Source: Thermomicrobiales bacterium
Lineage (GTDB): Bacteria; Chloroflexota; Chloroflexia; Thermomicrobiales; UBA6265
NCBI GenBank assembly: GCA_041390825.1
Contig: JAWKPF010000038.1
Span: 1 to 37,651, forward strand
Length of the DNA: 37,651 nt
Direction of reading: 5' to 3'
How positions within the stretch are numbered: the first letter of the stretch is position 1; every line of letters begins with the position of its first letter. A program made the position numbers and the translations under genes. Shown piece after piece: positions 29,951 to 37,651 of this stretch. Below the pieces are notes generated by a model. It worked only from the letters and a program-made list of their open reading frames with translations, did no database searches and was not told where the DNA came from.

Positions 29951-32092
29951 CTAGCGCGGCGGAAGCGAGGCATCCCCGTAGTACTGCTCGTCTCGATACG
30001 GCTGGTACTCATAGCCTCTGGGAAACCCCCGGCTGACGCCCGATTGGCGATCGTCCCAGACATCATGCTCTGCCGGTGTCGCCACAACGCTGCCACCGGC
30101 GCGGATGATTGCTTCCTCGATGCTGTCGGCCAGGTCGTTGCCGGTCGGGCCCATGTCGGCCACGAGATCGGCGGCCCGGTAGAGATGATCGAGCCCCTCG
30201 TTGCGATGCCCGTCGGCACTCAGAAGGATGCCGAGGTTCAGCCGCACAACGGCTTCGCGATAGACATCGCCTTGCTGCTGAGAGAGCGTCAACGCGCGCC
30301 GGTACGTCGTCGCAGCGGCAGGATCGCCAACCGCATGCTGCGCGGCGGCGAGATGAAGCAGGAGCTGATTGGTCAGCCGGGGCTTGTTGATCGAGTCGGC
30401 CAAATCGACAGCGGAGTAGTAATGCTCGAGGGCTTTCGGCCAATCGCGCTGCTGCTGCGCCACCTTGCCAAGCCGGCCTTGCAGCTTGGCGCCCTCTACC
30501 CGGTCTCCCGACTCGGTCGCGAGTTGCAACGCCTGGCTGTAAAGAGCGTTGGCTTGCGCGTACTGTTGGGCCCGCAAGGCAACCCCGCCCAATGCGCTGT
30601 TCAGCCGAATCTGGCGTTCGCGGTCGTTGAGCCGGCGCGCCAAATCGAGCGCGCGGTGATAGCACTCACGCGAACGCGGAAGCTGGGCGGAGTCGTCGAA
30701 GATCTCGCCCATCAGGGTGAGCAGGTCGATCTGAAGGGGCACATCGTCGATCCGCCGGGCAATCGTGAGGCTCTCCCCGAGCGCGGCAATCGCATCCTTC
30801 GGCTGATCGAACTTGAAGAGCGCCTGCCCAATGCTTGCGAGCCATTCGGCCTGCTTCGGCAGGTCGCCAACCTCTTTGGCGATCTCGTTGGCTTCCATCA
30901 GGTTTTCCAACGCGTCTGCTGGCCGGTCGAGCTGGGTGTAAGCGACGCCCAGTCCACCCAGAATGCGCTGGTCCAGCATCGGATCGTCGAGCGATCGGGC
31001 AAGCTGCTGCGCGCGGCCATAGGCTTCGGCGGCGCGTTGCGGTTTGTTCAGCTCCATCAGGGTCGCGCCGAGCCGCACGCCCCAGCGAGCTGCCACCGGG
31101 CGATTGCCCATCCGCTCCTCCAGGAGCAGGAGGTCGGTTTGCCGCTTTGCGACACCAACCAGGTTCCCTTGCTGGCGATAGGCTTCGACCAACGCCTGCA
31201 GGCACTCGGCTTCCACCGAGAGGTCGCCGATTTCACGAGCAATGTCGACCCCATGCTCCAGTTGCGTGATGACTTCATCGACGCGGCCGGCTTTCGCCAG
31301 TGTTTCCGCCAACGAGAGGGTCAAGCGTGACTGCAGGCCCAGGTCGGGCGTGAGCATGGCGGCATCGAGCGCTTCCTTCTGAAGCTGAATCGATGTCTCG
31401 ACATCGGTGCGATCGTCGATCAACTCGATCTGCCGGTCGAGCGCCTCAGCCACACCACGGTGGTAATCGAGTCGGGTGGCGGAACGAGAAGCGCGCCGGT
31501 AATAGGTCTGCGCTCCAGCGGCGTCACCTTCCCGGCGCAGAATATCGCCAAGCATGAGCGCCGAATCCACTTCCGCGATGGTGTCGGTCGATTCGTCTCC
31601 GATGTCCATCTGCTGCTGGAAGATGGCGCGGGCACGGTCGAACTCATCGGCATCGAGAGCACGCACGCCCAGCCGCGAAAGTGTGGCCCGGCCTCCCCGG
31701 GCGTACCCGGCCCGTTGCGCGATCGTGTAGGCATCGCGCAGCAGTTGCTCGCGTTCACGGCTGGGATCGTCTGCTGGCAGAAACGAATCGAGCCGCAGCG
31801 CCGAATCGACGATCTGCCGGTCGAAACCCTTGGCGCGCGCGGCAGCATGCGTCAACCGGGCGAGCACCAGCGCGTATTCCGGATAGTCCTGCGCGCTTTC
31901 GACGATTGCTTCGTCGAGCAAGCGAAAATCCTCGTCAGAAAGGTTATCGAGGATGGCGGGGTGGCGCACTTCGTTGAGAGCGCCTTGCATCGACCGGCTG
32001 CGCTCGACAACCTCGCGTGCAATCTGAAAGATTGCCTCGCAGTTGCCTTCGCTCCTCGACCGGCCTCCGATCAGCTTTCCGATTCGTGTCAC
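29951..32092 (-). CDS. tetratricopeptide-repeat (TPR) protein
   Basis: A 713-residue, all-helical protein with about ten or more TPR-like helix pairs from residue 130 onward, e.g. AAGAQTYYRRASRSATRLDY, AAEAYGRAQQLARSLDDPML, ALENLMEANEIAKEVGDLPK, AIAALGESLTIARRIDDVPL, SRECYHRALDLARRLNDRER, ANALYSQALQLATESGDRVE and ALEHYYSAVDLADSINKPRL. Unit length is about 40, as in the LGN/Rapsyn/NB-ARC-associated type. No signal peptide, membrane helix or enzymatic domain is seen, and the C-terminus (RGYEYQPYRDEQYYGDASLP) is tyrosine-rich and unstructured. It begins with a GTG overlapping the stop of the dehydratase gene by 4 bp (GTGA), so the two are translationally coupled. Likely a scaffold; partner unknown. 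Confidence 0.85.
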   Translation of the reverse strand: MTRIGKLIGGRSRSEGNCEAIFQIAREVVERSRSMQGALNEVRHPAILDNLSDEDFRLLDEAIVESAQDYPEYALVLARLTHAAARAKGFDRQIVDSALRLDSFLPADDPSREREQLLRDAYTIAQRAGYARGGRATLSRLGVRALDADEFDRARAIFQQQMDIGDESTDTIAEVDSALMLGDILRREGDAAGAQTYYRRASRSATRLDYHRGVAEALDRQIELIDDRTDVETSIQLQKEALDAAMLTPDLGLQSRLTLSLAETLAKAGRVDEVITQLEHGVDIAREIGDLSVEAECLQALVEAYRQQGNLVGVAKRQTDLLLLEERMGNRPVAARWGVRLGATLMELNKPQRAAEAYGRAQQLARSLDDPMLDQRILGGLGVAYTQLDRPADALENLMEANEIAKEVGDLPKQAEWLASIGQALFKFDQPKDAIAALGESLTIARRIDDVPLQIDLLTLMGEIFDDSAQLPRSRECYHRALDLARRLNDRERQIRLNSALGGVALRAQQYAQANALYSQALQLATESGDRVEGAKLQGRLGKVAQQQRDWPKALEHYYSAVDLADSINKPRLTNQLLLHLAAAQHAVGDPAAATTYRRALTLSQQQGDVYREAVVRLNLGILLSADGHRNEGLDHLYRAADLVADMGPTGNDLADSIEEAIIRAGGSVVATPAEHDVWDDRQSGVSRGFPRGYEYQPYRDEQYYGDASLPPR

Positions 32093-33114
32093 CAGGCTCG
32101 CTCCTCGTCCAGCGCTCGTGCCAGTATTCCGGCTTCGAGGTTGCCGCCTGAGACGACAACCGCCACTTTCTTTCCTCGTAGTTCGGTACGCTTGGCGTAT
32201 GCGGCCGCGAACGCCGCTGAACCGGCTCCTTCGGCCAGAACTCGCGCCTGTTCCAGCAGTGTCAGGATGGAACGGCGCAAATCCGCATCCGAAATCAACA
32301 CAATACTATCAAGACCTTCACGTAAGATGCGCAGCGGCAGGGAGAACGCTTGGCGAGTTGCCATTCCTTCCGCGAACGTATCGATCGTTTCGTACGACAA
32401 CAACTCGTTGCGCTGCCAGGAATCGTGGAATGCCGGGGCGCCTGCCGCTTGCGCGCCGATGACCCGGAGATCGGGATTGATCCCCTTGCCTGCGATCACC
32501 GCTCCGCACGCGCCACTGCCGGCCCCAATCGGCACGATCAATGCATCCAGGTCAGGAACGGCCTCCATGATCTCCAGTGAATACGTTCCGACGCCCGCGA
32601 TCAGGTCGGGTTCGTTCGCCGAATGGATGTAGAGCAGGCCCTCTTCGTCCTGCAAGCGGGCTGCATGCATCCGGGCGTCATCGAAGTCTCGTCCGTGCCG
32701 AACGACTTCGGCGCCCATCCGCTCCATCGATGCGGCTTTGATGGGATTCACGTTCTCTGGCACGCAGATCACAACCCGCACGCCAAACAGCCGGCCTGCA
32801 TAGGCAATCGATTGCCCGTGGTTGCCGGTCGATGCCGAAACCACGCCCCGCGCTTTCTGTTCGGCCGACAGCTTGCTGATCAGATAGATCCCGCCACGAA
32901 TCTTGAACGCGCCGATCGGCTGCAAGTTTTCCAGCTTGAGCCAGAGATCGAACCCGAGTTTCGTGGAAAGCGCTTCTGAATAAAGAAGAGGCGTCGGATC
33001 GAGATAGGTGTCTACGACCTTGCGAGCCTTGAATACATCTTGCAACGTAGGTGGCTCGAGCTGCGAGCCCTCGATCGTCGCATGCGGGTCGCCCGCGGCG
33101 GCGGTACCAGCCAT
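32089..33114 (-). CDS. threonine/serine dehydratase-type PLP enzyme
   Basis: A 341-residue fold type II PLP enzyme. PLP lysine K71 in IGAFKIRGG, the STGNHGQSIAYAGRLFGVRV substrate/phosphate-binding block, PENVNPIKAASMERMGAEVV, the glycine-rich PLP loop VPIGAGSGACGAVIAG and the C-terminal VVVSGGNLEAGIL are those of threonine ammonia-lyases and related serine racemases. There is no C-terminal ACT regulatory domain, so it resembles the catabolic single-domain form and not biosynthetic IlvA. The usual substrate is L-threonine, giving 2-oxobutanoate; serine is possible. First gene of a two-gene unit with the TPR protein. Confidence 0.9.
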   Translation of the reverse strand: MAGTAAAGDPHATIEGSQLEPPTLQDVFKARKVVDTYLDPTPLLYSEALSTKLGFDLWLKLENLQPIGAFKIRGGIYLISKLSAEQKARGVVSASTGNHGQSIAYAGRLFGVRVVICVPENVNPIKAASMERMGAEVVRHGRDFDDARMHAARLQDEEGLLYIHSANEPDLIAGVGTYSLEIMEAVPDLDALIVPIGAGSGACGAVIAGKGINPDLRVIGAQAAGAPAFHDSWQRNELLSYETIDTFAEGMATRQAFSLPLRILREGLDSIVLISDADLRRSILTLLEQARVLAEGAGSAAFAAAYAKRTELRGKKVAVVVSGGNLEAGILARALDEERAW

Positions 33115-33289
33115 CCTTCCCTCCGACCGGTATGGTGCAGCGATGCGAACGCGCCAGGACGCTCATCGCCACAACTGTGCTGGGGTGCATACTGAACTCG
33201 CTCGCATCGCATCGAGCGCGAGACCCATCCGAACCGGATGCCGTCTCCCGCCTCAGCCAGCGATGCCAACCGAGCCCTCGGGTTCGACC

Positions 33290-33317
33290 AGTCTAGCACA
33301 GCAACTTCGGCGCTCAA
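33290..33317 (-). promoter_or_regulatory. probable promoter of the dehydratase/TPR unit
   Basis: -35 TTGAGC (33317-33312), 16-bp spacer, -10 TAGACT (33295-33290) on the minus strand. The leader would be about 170 bases. The 282-bp divergent gap to pyrF (33115-33396) holds no gene that I can support. Confidence 0.45.
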
Positions 33318-33396
33318 GTGCATTTTGTACGTTATCATCGAATGTCGTATGCGGCGCGCGCGGGGAGAAGAGGAATTGAACGCAAACGAATCCAGC

Positions 33397-34242
33397 ATGA
33401 CGATAACCGCCGCGCTCCCCTTCTCAGAAAAGGTCGCCACCGCCTCGCAGTCGCGCGATTCGCTGCTCTGTGTCGGGCTCGATCCAACTGTCGAACGAAT
33501 GCCGTCGTCGGTCACGCGGGGCCGCTCCAACCGCGACGCCATCATCGAGTTCAACAAATCGATCATCGAGTCGACCGTTGAGTTTGCCACCGCCTTCAAG
33601 CCCCAACTGGCAATGTACATGCAATACGGTCCCGAGGGATACGAAGCGTTGCTGGAAACACGCGCGCTGATTCCGGACGACACGCCATGCATCCTCGACT
33701 GCAAGATCGGCGACATCTCGACCACGATGGAGCCCTATGCGCGCGCGTATCTGGACAGCGCCAACTTCGACGCCATTACCGTCAACCCCTATATGGGGAG
33801 CGAATGCTTGCAACCAGTGTTCGATCGGCCGGGCAAGGGTGTCTTCCTCCTTTGCAAGACCAGCAACCCCGGCAGCGGCGAGATTCAGAATCTCGAGCTC
33901 GCGACTGGGCAACCGCTGTTCGCCGAGATCGCCTCGAAGGTCGTGGAATGGAACACATCGTCCGCCGCATCACTTGGCCTCGTCGTCGGCGCCACCTATC
34001 CTGCCGAGCTGATCGAGGTTCGCAGCGTTGCCCCGAATCTGCTCATCCTGGTGCCGGGTATCGGCTCGCAAGCAGGTGACCTCGCCGCGGCAGTCGATGC
34101 CGGCCTGGACGACCGTGGCGGCGGATTGCTGATCAACTCGGCGCGGAGCATCACGTATGCCTCCTCCGGCGACGACTTTGCCCAGGCTGCCGCGCGGGCC
34201 GCGCGCACGTTGCGCGATCAGATCAATGCCATTCGCGGATAG
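33397..34242 (+). CDS. pyrF: orotidine 5'-phosphate decarboxylase, type 2
   Basis: A 281-residue enzyme converting OMP to UMP, last step of pyrimidine synthesis. Blocks: LLCVGLDPTVERMP, FATAFKPQLAMYMQYGPEGY, the catalytic D101-C-K103-I-G-D106 (DxKxxD) motif, FDAITVNPYMGSECLQPVFD, VFLLCKTSNPGSGEIQNLEL, VVGATYPAELIEVR and the phosphate-binding VPGIGSQAGDL with INSARSITYA. The VNPYMG and CKTSNPG motifs and the length define the longer type 2 family found in Actinobacteria, Myxococcota and Chloroflexota. ATG 33397 gives a normal start; the ribosome site is weak and the frame is open further upstream. Confidence 0.93.
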   Translation: MTITAALPFSEKVATASQSRDSLLCVGLDPTVERMPSSVTRGRSNRDAIIEFNKSIIESTVEFATAFKPQLAMYMQYGPEGYEALLETRALIPDDTPCILDCKIGDISTTMEPYARAYLDSANFDAITVNPYMGSECLQPVFDRPGKGVFLLCKTSNPGSGEIQNLELATGQPLFAEIASKVVEWNTSSAASLGLVVGATYPAELIEVRSVAPNLLILVPGIGSQAGDLAAAVDAGLDDRGGGLLINSARSITYASSGDDFAQAAARAARTLRDQINAIRG

Positions 34243-34396
34243 CGAACGTACGGGTTTTCCGCACTTCGTCGTAGTCATCGCTACGAGCCACGTGCTAGCC
34301 TTCTTACGAAAGGGAAGCGGCTCGTGATTGCGGCTTCCTCGAGCCCGTGTCCCGATGAGCGTGAACTCGCACAGGATGAACCAGAGGAATTTCGGT

Positions 34397-35638
34397 ATGA
34401 AGCGATTGCTGTCCCTCGCGGCCGTCGCCCTGACGCTTGCGATCGTCGGGGGCGCGTTCTCGCCTGCGGTCCAGCCGGCTGCTGCCTCGAATACCATCGA
34501 CCAATTCGCCAATGTCGAGTTGCCACCCGATCTTGGGCAGGCGTCGTTCCAGGTGTATGTGCCGGAGACCGGCCATACGCTGCGCGGTTACTTCCTCGAC
34601 TACTGGCGCGCCAACGGCGGAAAGGCAATCTACGGCAATCCCATCTCCGAACCCTTCGCGTCCTCGGATGGACTCTATAGCCAGGCATTCGAGAACGGTG
34701 TCTTCCAGTTCCGCCTGGAATTGGTGTGGACCGATGCTCCGTCGGTGACGCTCATGAGCCTGGGCGATCGGAAACTGGACGACCGGCTCGACACCTTCCG
34801 CAACGACGGCCGCCGGGGCGGTGGTGGCGGTGATCGCCGCACGTCGTCCTGGAAGGGTGTCTCGCCCGACGGAGCAACCGCAACCGCGGCCATTGCCAAC
34901 GGCGGAGTTTGGAACGAAATCACCGGCAACACGATCTCGGGCGAGTTCTACAGCTGGTACGCGCAGAACGAGGGTCCTTACTACCTCGGCAATCCCATCA
35001 GCCAACCTGTGCGTGACCGCGGGTTGCTCGTGCAGTATTTCGACGGCGGCATCCTGATGCAGGACAGCACCGGAGCGGTCAAGCTTGCCCCGCTTGGGCG
35101 TGAAATGGCCGGTCAGGTAGGCATCGACACGTCGTCAGTCGATGGATCCGGTCTCCCCACCTATGACGAATCGCTCTTCTACGAGATCATCAATCCAAAC
35201 CCGATGGGCGACATGTCCGCTACTGGCAAGAAATGGATCGAAATCAACATTTCCGAACAGCGGCTGTACGCGTACCAGGGCAACACGCTCGTCTCGACGA
35301 CACTGGTGAGCACCGGCATCGAGCCGAATCACACCGAGCAAGGCGTCTTCCATGTGCGCTACAAGCTCGAGAAGACCGATATGGCCGGCATCACCGATTC
35401 CAGCGGACAGGTGATTGCGCTGGGTGAAGGCGAAGGGCAGGTCGGCACGCCGTATGACGTGAAAGACGTGCCGCATGTCATGTACTTCAACTACGACGCG
35501 GAAGCGTTGCATGGCGCCTATTGGCACAACAACTTCGGCACGCCGATGAGCCATGGCTGTGTCAATTTGCCGCTCGACATGGCGACGTTCCTCTTCGACT
35601 GGGCTCCCCTCGGGACCATGGTCTGGGTTCACGCCTGA
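34397..35638 (+). CDS. exported L,D-transpeptidase (YkuD) with two N-terminal repeat units
   Basis: A 413-residue protein; AGAGGA lies 8 bases before ATG 34397. Signal peptide MKRLLSLAAVALTLAIVGGA up to about QPAAAS. Two copies of an extracytoplasmic repeat follow: GHTLRGYFLDYWRANGGKAI with YGNPISEPF ... QAFENGVFQF, and then SGEFYSWYAQNEGPYYLGNP, ISQP ... VQYFDGGILMQD, separated by a glycine-rich linker. The C-terminal catalytic domain begins at KWIEINISEQRLYAYQGNTL and holds the YkuD site with H386 and C388 in MSHGCVNLP. The enzyme forms 3-3 (or similar) cross-links in peptidoglycan or attaches proteins to it. The repeats probably bind wall or glycan; that is inference. Confidence 0.93.
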   Translation: MKRLLSLAAVALTLAIVGGAFSPAVQPAAASNTIDQFANVELPPDLGQASFQVYVPETGHTLRGYFLDYWRANGGKAIYGNPISEPFASSDGLYSQAFENGVFQFRLELVWTDAPSVTLMSLGDRKLDDRLDTFRNDGRRGGGGGDRRTSSWKGVSPDGATATAAIANGGVWNEITGNTISGEFYSWYAQNEGPYYLGNPISQPVRDRGLLVQYFDGGILMQDSTGAVKLAPLGREMAGQVGIDTSSVDGSGLPTYDESLFYEIINPNPMGDMSATGKKWIEINISEQRLYAYQGNTLVSTTLVSTGIEPNHTEQGVFHVRYKLEKTDMAGITDSSGQVIALGEGEGQVGTPYDVKDVPHVMYFNYDAEALHGAYWHNNFGTPMSHGCVNLPLDMATFLFDWAPLGTMVWVHA

Positions 35639-35691
35639 CGAAAGACACGCAGACCGGGACCTGTTCCTGGGCAACCTGCGCAAAACATCGC

Positions 35692-35715
35692 ATGGGCGGC
35701 ATTGTTGCCGCCCAT
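35692..35715 (+). terminator. terminator-like hairpin after the L,D-transpeptidase gene
   Basis: ATGGGCGGC-attgtt-GCCGCCCAT followed by TTCTGG: perfect 9-bp stem, 54 bp after the stop codon. TTGTTG within it, with TACCAT 17 bp on, could also form the -35/-10 of the following parA gene, in which case hairpin and promoter overlap. Confidence 0.6.
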
Positions 35716-35789
35716 TTCTGGTGCTACCATCGTTCGATTGACACGCTCGATGGAGAGCGTCCCCGTTCTCCACATCACCCGGAGCGTTC

Positions 35790-36662
35790 TTGGAGTCAGC
35801 AGCCACCCAGCCTCATACCAGCGCCCCTCCGCTGACGATCGCGCTTGCAAATCAGAAAGGCGGCGTTGGCAAGACCACGTCTGCCGTGAACATCGCTGTC
35901 GAACTGTCGCGCCGAAACGCCCGCGTGCTGTTGGTGGATGTCGATCCCCAGGGGAATGCGTCGTCGTCCCTTGGGCTCGACAAGCGCGAACTCGATGTCA
36001 CGGTCTATGACCTGCTGATCGAACGAGCCACCCTGGACGCCGTGGTCGTGCGCGACATCCGCCCCTCACTCGATTTGATCCCTGCCAGCGGTTCGCTCGC
36101 TGGTGCGGAAGTGGAGTTGGTCGAGTTTGCCGATCGGGCGACCCGGCTGCGGACCGCGCTTTCCAGCGCCGCCCACCGGTACGATGTCGTGGTGATCGAC
36201 TCTCCCCCCTCGCTCGGCTTTCTGACGGTCAATGCGCTTTGCGCAGCCCAGCATGTGATCGTTCCTATCCAGTGCGAGTACCTGGCGCTGGAGGGTCTCG
36301 GTCAGTTGATTGGCACCATCGATCTGGTCAAAAAGCAGCTCAATCCCGAGCTCGATCTCACCGGCGTTCTCATGACGATGTACGACGCCCGCACCCGCTT
36401 GTCCGCGCAAGTCGTCGAAGAGGTGCGGCGCTATTTCCCGCAGCGCACCTTTGCCACCGTCGTGCCGCGCTCGGTTCGGCTGGCGGAGGCGCCCAGCTTT
36501 GGGCAGTCGATCGCCGAATACGATGCCGCATCACGCGGCGCTGCCGCCTATCGCGCTGTTGTCGATGAGCTCTCCGCCCGGCTCGCCCTTGGGCTCACCG
36601 CACCTGAATCAACGTTTTTACCTAACCCATCCGATCAATACGCCGCCCAACCGATGTCCTGA
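35790..36662 (+). CDS. parA: ParA/Soj-family ATPase
   Basis: A 290-residue P-loop ATPase starting at TTG 35790, with GGAG 6 bases upstream. Deviant Walker A KGGVGKTT at residues 23-30 (in LANQKGGVGKTTSAVNIAVE), Walker A' LLVDVDPQGNASSSLGL, Walker B VVVIDSPPSLG, and the C-terminal VLMTMYDARTRLSAQVVEEV and VPRSVRLAEAPSFGQSIAEY of chromosomal Soj/ParA. Such proteins dimerise on ATP and move ParB-parS complexes; related ones place other cargos. No ParB gene follows: the next gene, 38 bp on, is guaB. A parB elsewhere, or a non-segregation role, is possible. The C-terminal 30 residues are unconserved. Confidence 0.92.
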   Translation: MESAATQPHTSAPPLTIALANQKGGVGKTTSAVNIAVELSRRNARVLLVDVDPQGNASSSLGLDKRELDVTVYDLLIERATLDAVVVRDIRPSLDLIPASGSLAGAEVELVEFADRATRLRTALSSAAHRYDVVVIDSPPSLGFLTVNALCAAQHVIVPIQCEYLALEGLGQLIGTIDLVKKQLNPELDLTGVLMTMYDARTRLSAQVVEEVRRYFPQRTFATVVPRSVRLAEAPSFGQSIAEYDAASRGAAAYRAVVDELSARLALGLTAPESTFLPNPSDQYAAQPMS

Positions 36663-36700
36663 GAAGCCATCATCGCCAATCGAGGAGGAGTCCCAACACG

Positions 36701-37651
36701 ATGAGCATCACCGAAGAATCCATGGCCGCCAAGACCAGCAACGGACTCTCCACGTTTCAAAGCGCGCCGTTCGAGCTCGAGCTGTCCAACGGCGCCATGC
36801 GGGCAGACAAGTTCGCCGGTCTCGGACTGACGTTCGACGACGTACTGCTCCTGCCGGCCGCATCCGATGTCGTCCCCGCCAATGTCAACACGAGCACTAC
36901 GATCGCTCCCGGCATTGTGCTGAACGTGCCCATCTTGTCCTCCGCGATGGACACGGTCACCGAAGGGCGGCTCGCCATTGCATTGGCGCGTGAAGGCGGC
37001 ATCGGCATCATCCACCGCAATCTCTCGATCGAAGATCAGGTGCTCGAGGTCGACAAGGTCAAGCGGTCGGAATCTGGCATGATCGTCGAGCCGGTCACTC
37101 TCCCGCCCGACGCCCGGGTGGCGGACGCATTGGCGGTCATGGAGCGCTATCACATTTCCGGTGTGCCGATCACCGAGGAAGAGGGACGGCTGGTGGGCAT
37201 CCTCACCAACCGTGACCTTCGCTTCGTGCAGGACGTCGAGCAGCCGGTCAGCAACCTCATGACGAGCGAAGGGCTGGTCACCGCTCCCACGGGCACAACG
37301 CTCGACGAAGCCAGCGCCATCCTCCACCGGCAAAAGGTCGAGAAGCTACCCGTCGTGGACGAGCACGGTTTCCTGACCGGACTCATCACGGTGAAGGACA
37401 TTCAGAAGAAGATCCAGTTCCCCAACGCCACCAAGGACGCTTCTGGGCGGTTGCGCGTCGGTGCGGCGGTGGGCGTGGGCGGTGATGCGCTGGAGCGCGC
37501 GGTTGCGTTGGCCGAGGAAGGCGTCGACCTGCTCGTCGTCGACACCGCGCATGGTCATTCGCGCGGTGTGCTCGAAGCGGTATCGACACTGAAGCGCCGT
37601 CTGAGCCTGCCGATCATGGCAGGCAATGTCACCACCGCGGCCGCGGTGGAG
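36701..37651 (+). CDS. guaB: inosine-5'-monophosphate dehydrogenase, 3' part beyond the window
   Basis: Open from ATG 36701 (GAGGAGGAG upstream) through 317 codons to the window end; about two thirds of the usual 490-500 residues. It oxidises IMP to XMP in GMP synthesis. Seen: a 35-residue unconserved N-terminus, GLTFDDVLLLPAASDVVPAN, ILSSAMDTVTEGRLAIALAR, EGGIGIIHRNLSIEDQ, two CBS domains (ARVADALAVMERYHISGVPI ... VGILTNRDLRF, and LDEASAILHRQKVEKLPVVD ... TGLITVKDIQK), then RVGAAVGVGGDALERAVALA and LLVVDTAHGHSRGV. The active-site loop lies beyond the window. CBS domains bind purine nucleotides and regulate the enzyme. Confidence 0.95.
   Translation, partial: MSITEESMAAKTSNGLSTFQSAPFELELSNGAMRADKFAGLGLTFDDVLLLPAASDVVPANVNTSTTIAPGIVLNVPILSSAMDTVTEGRLAIALAREGGIGIIHRNLSIEDQVLEVDKVKRSESGMIVEPVTLPPDARVADALAVMERYHISGVPITEEEGRLVGILTNRDLRFVQDVEQPVSNLMTSEGLVTAPTGTTLDEASAILHRQKVEKLPVVDEHGFLTGLITVKDIQKKIQFPNATKDASGRLRVGAAVGVGGDALERAVALAEEGVDLLVVDTAHGHSRGVLEAVSTLKRRLSLPIMAGNVTTAAAVE

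Noticed and set aside
33238..33396. N-terminal extension of pyrF
   Set aside because: Upstream residues do not match the family and cover the divergent promoter region.
1..37651. Mobile element or prophage
   Set aside because: No transposase, integrase, target-site duplication or phage gene seen, and base composition is even by eye.

Overview
The window is 37.65 kb of GC-rich, gene-dense bacterial chromosome. It carries no rRNA, tRNA, CRISPR array, transposase or phage gene that I can see. Three luciferase-like (F420/FMN-type) monooxygenases, a 7Fe ferredoxin, a PIG-V-type mannosyltransferase, an Oep/Opp permease pair and an L,D-transpeptidase with GNPIS-type repeats would suit a Chloroflexota bacterium of the Thermomicrobia kind. 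An actinobacterium is the main alternative. This placement is inference from gene content only.

Layout. 1-2030 (minus): a cut NTF2-like protein, two DinB-like proteins and a JAMM/MPN metallopeptidase. 2057-4856 (plus): an exported M1-type metallopeptidase and a membrane mannosyltransferase, followed by a 27-unit heptanucleotide array. 5071-7064: divergent nudC and rlmN, then a second heptanucleotide array of 12 units. 7235-11228: a class III aminotransferase related to glutamate-1-semialdehyde aminomutase (minus), trmO (plus) and two LLM oxidoreductases (minus). 11399-16278 (minus): a five-gene operon of a class I aminotransferase and two ATPase/permease pairs. 16450-18983 (plus): two cytosolic-looking HtrA-type proteases and a LuxR-type regulator whose receiver domain is degenerate.

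18969-22056: a TetR regulator divergent from an MMPL transporter. A perfect 28-bp palindrome fills the spacer and -10 box of the transporter promoter. 22189-24151 (minus): two Opp/Dpp-type permeases. 24447-25109 (plus): ribosomal protein bL25, whose predicted transcript begins with a hairpin. 25199-27223 (minus): purN, then a separate transcription unit with a good promoter, a structured leader, a 15-codon ORF behind a perfect Shine-Dalgarno, a terminator-like hairpin and a third LLM oxidoreductase. I consider this leader the most interesting element here. 27349-29361 (plus): a one-pass membrane protein with a PP2C-like N-terminal region. 29429-33114 (minus): 7Fe ferredoxin, a TPR-repeat protein and a threonine/serine dehydratase. 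33397-37651 (plus): pyrF, L,D-transpeptidase, an orphan ParA and the 5' part of guaB.

Housekeeping genes (purN, pyrF, guaB, bL25, rlmN, trmO, nudC) are scattered among small accessory units, so this reads as core chromosome and not as an island. All function calls come from reading motifs by eye. Start codons were chosen from Shine-Dalgarno position, gene overlap and expected family length.
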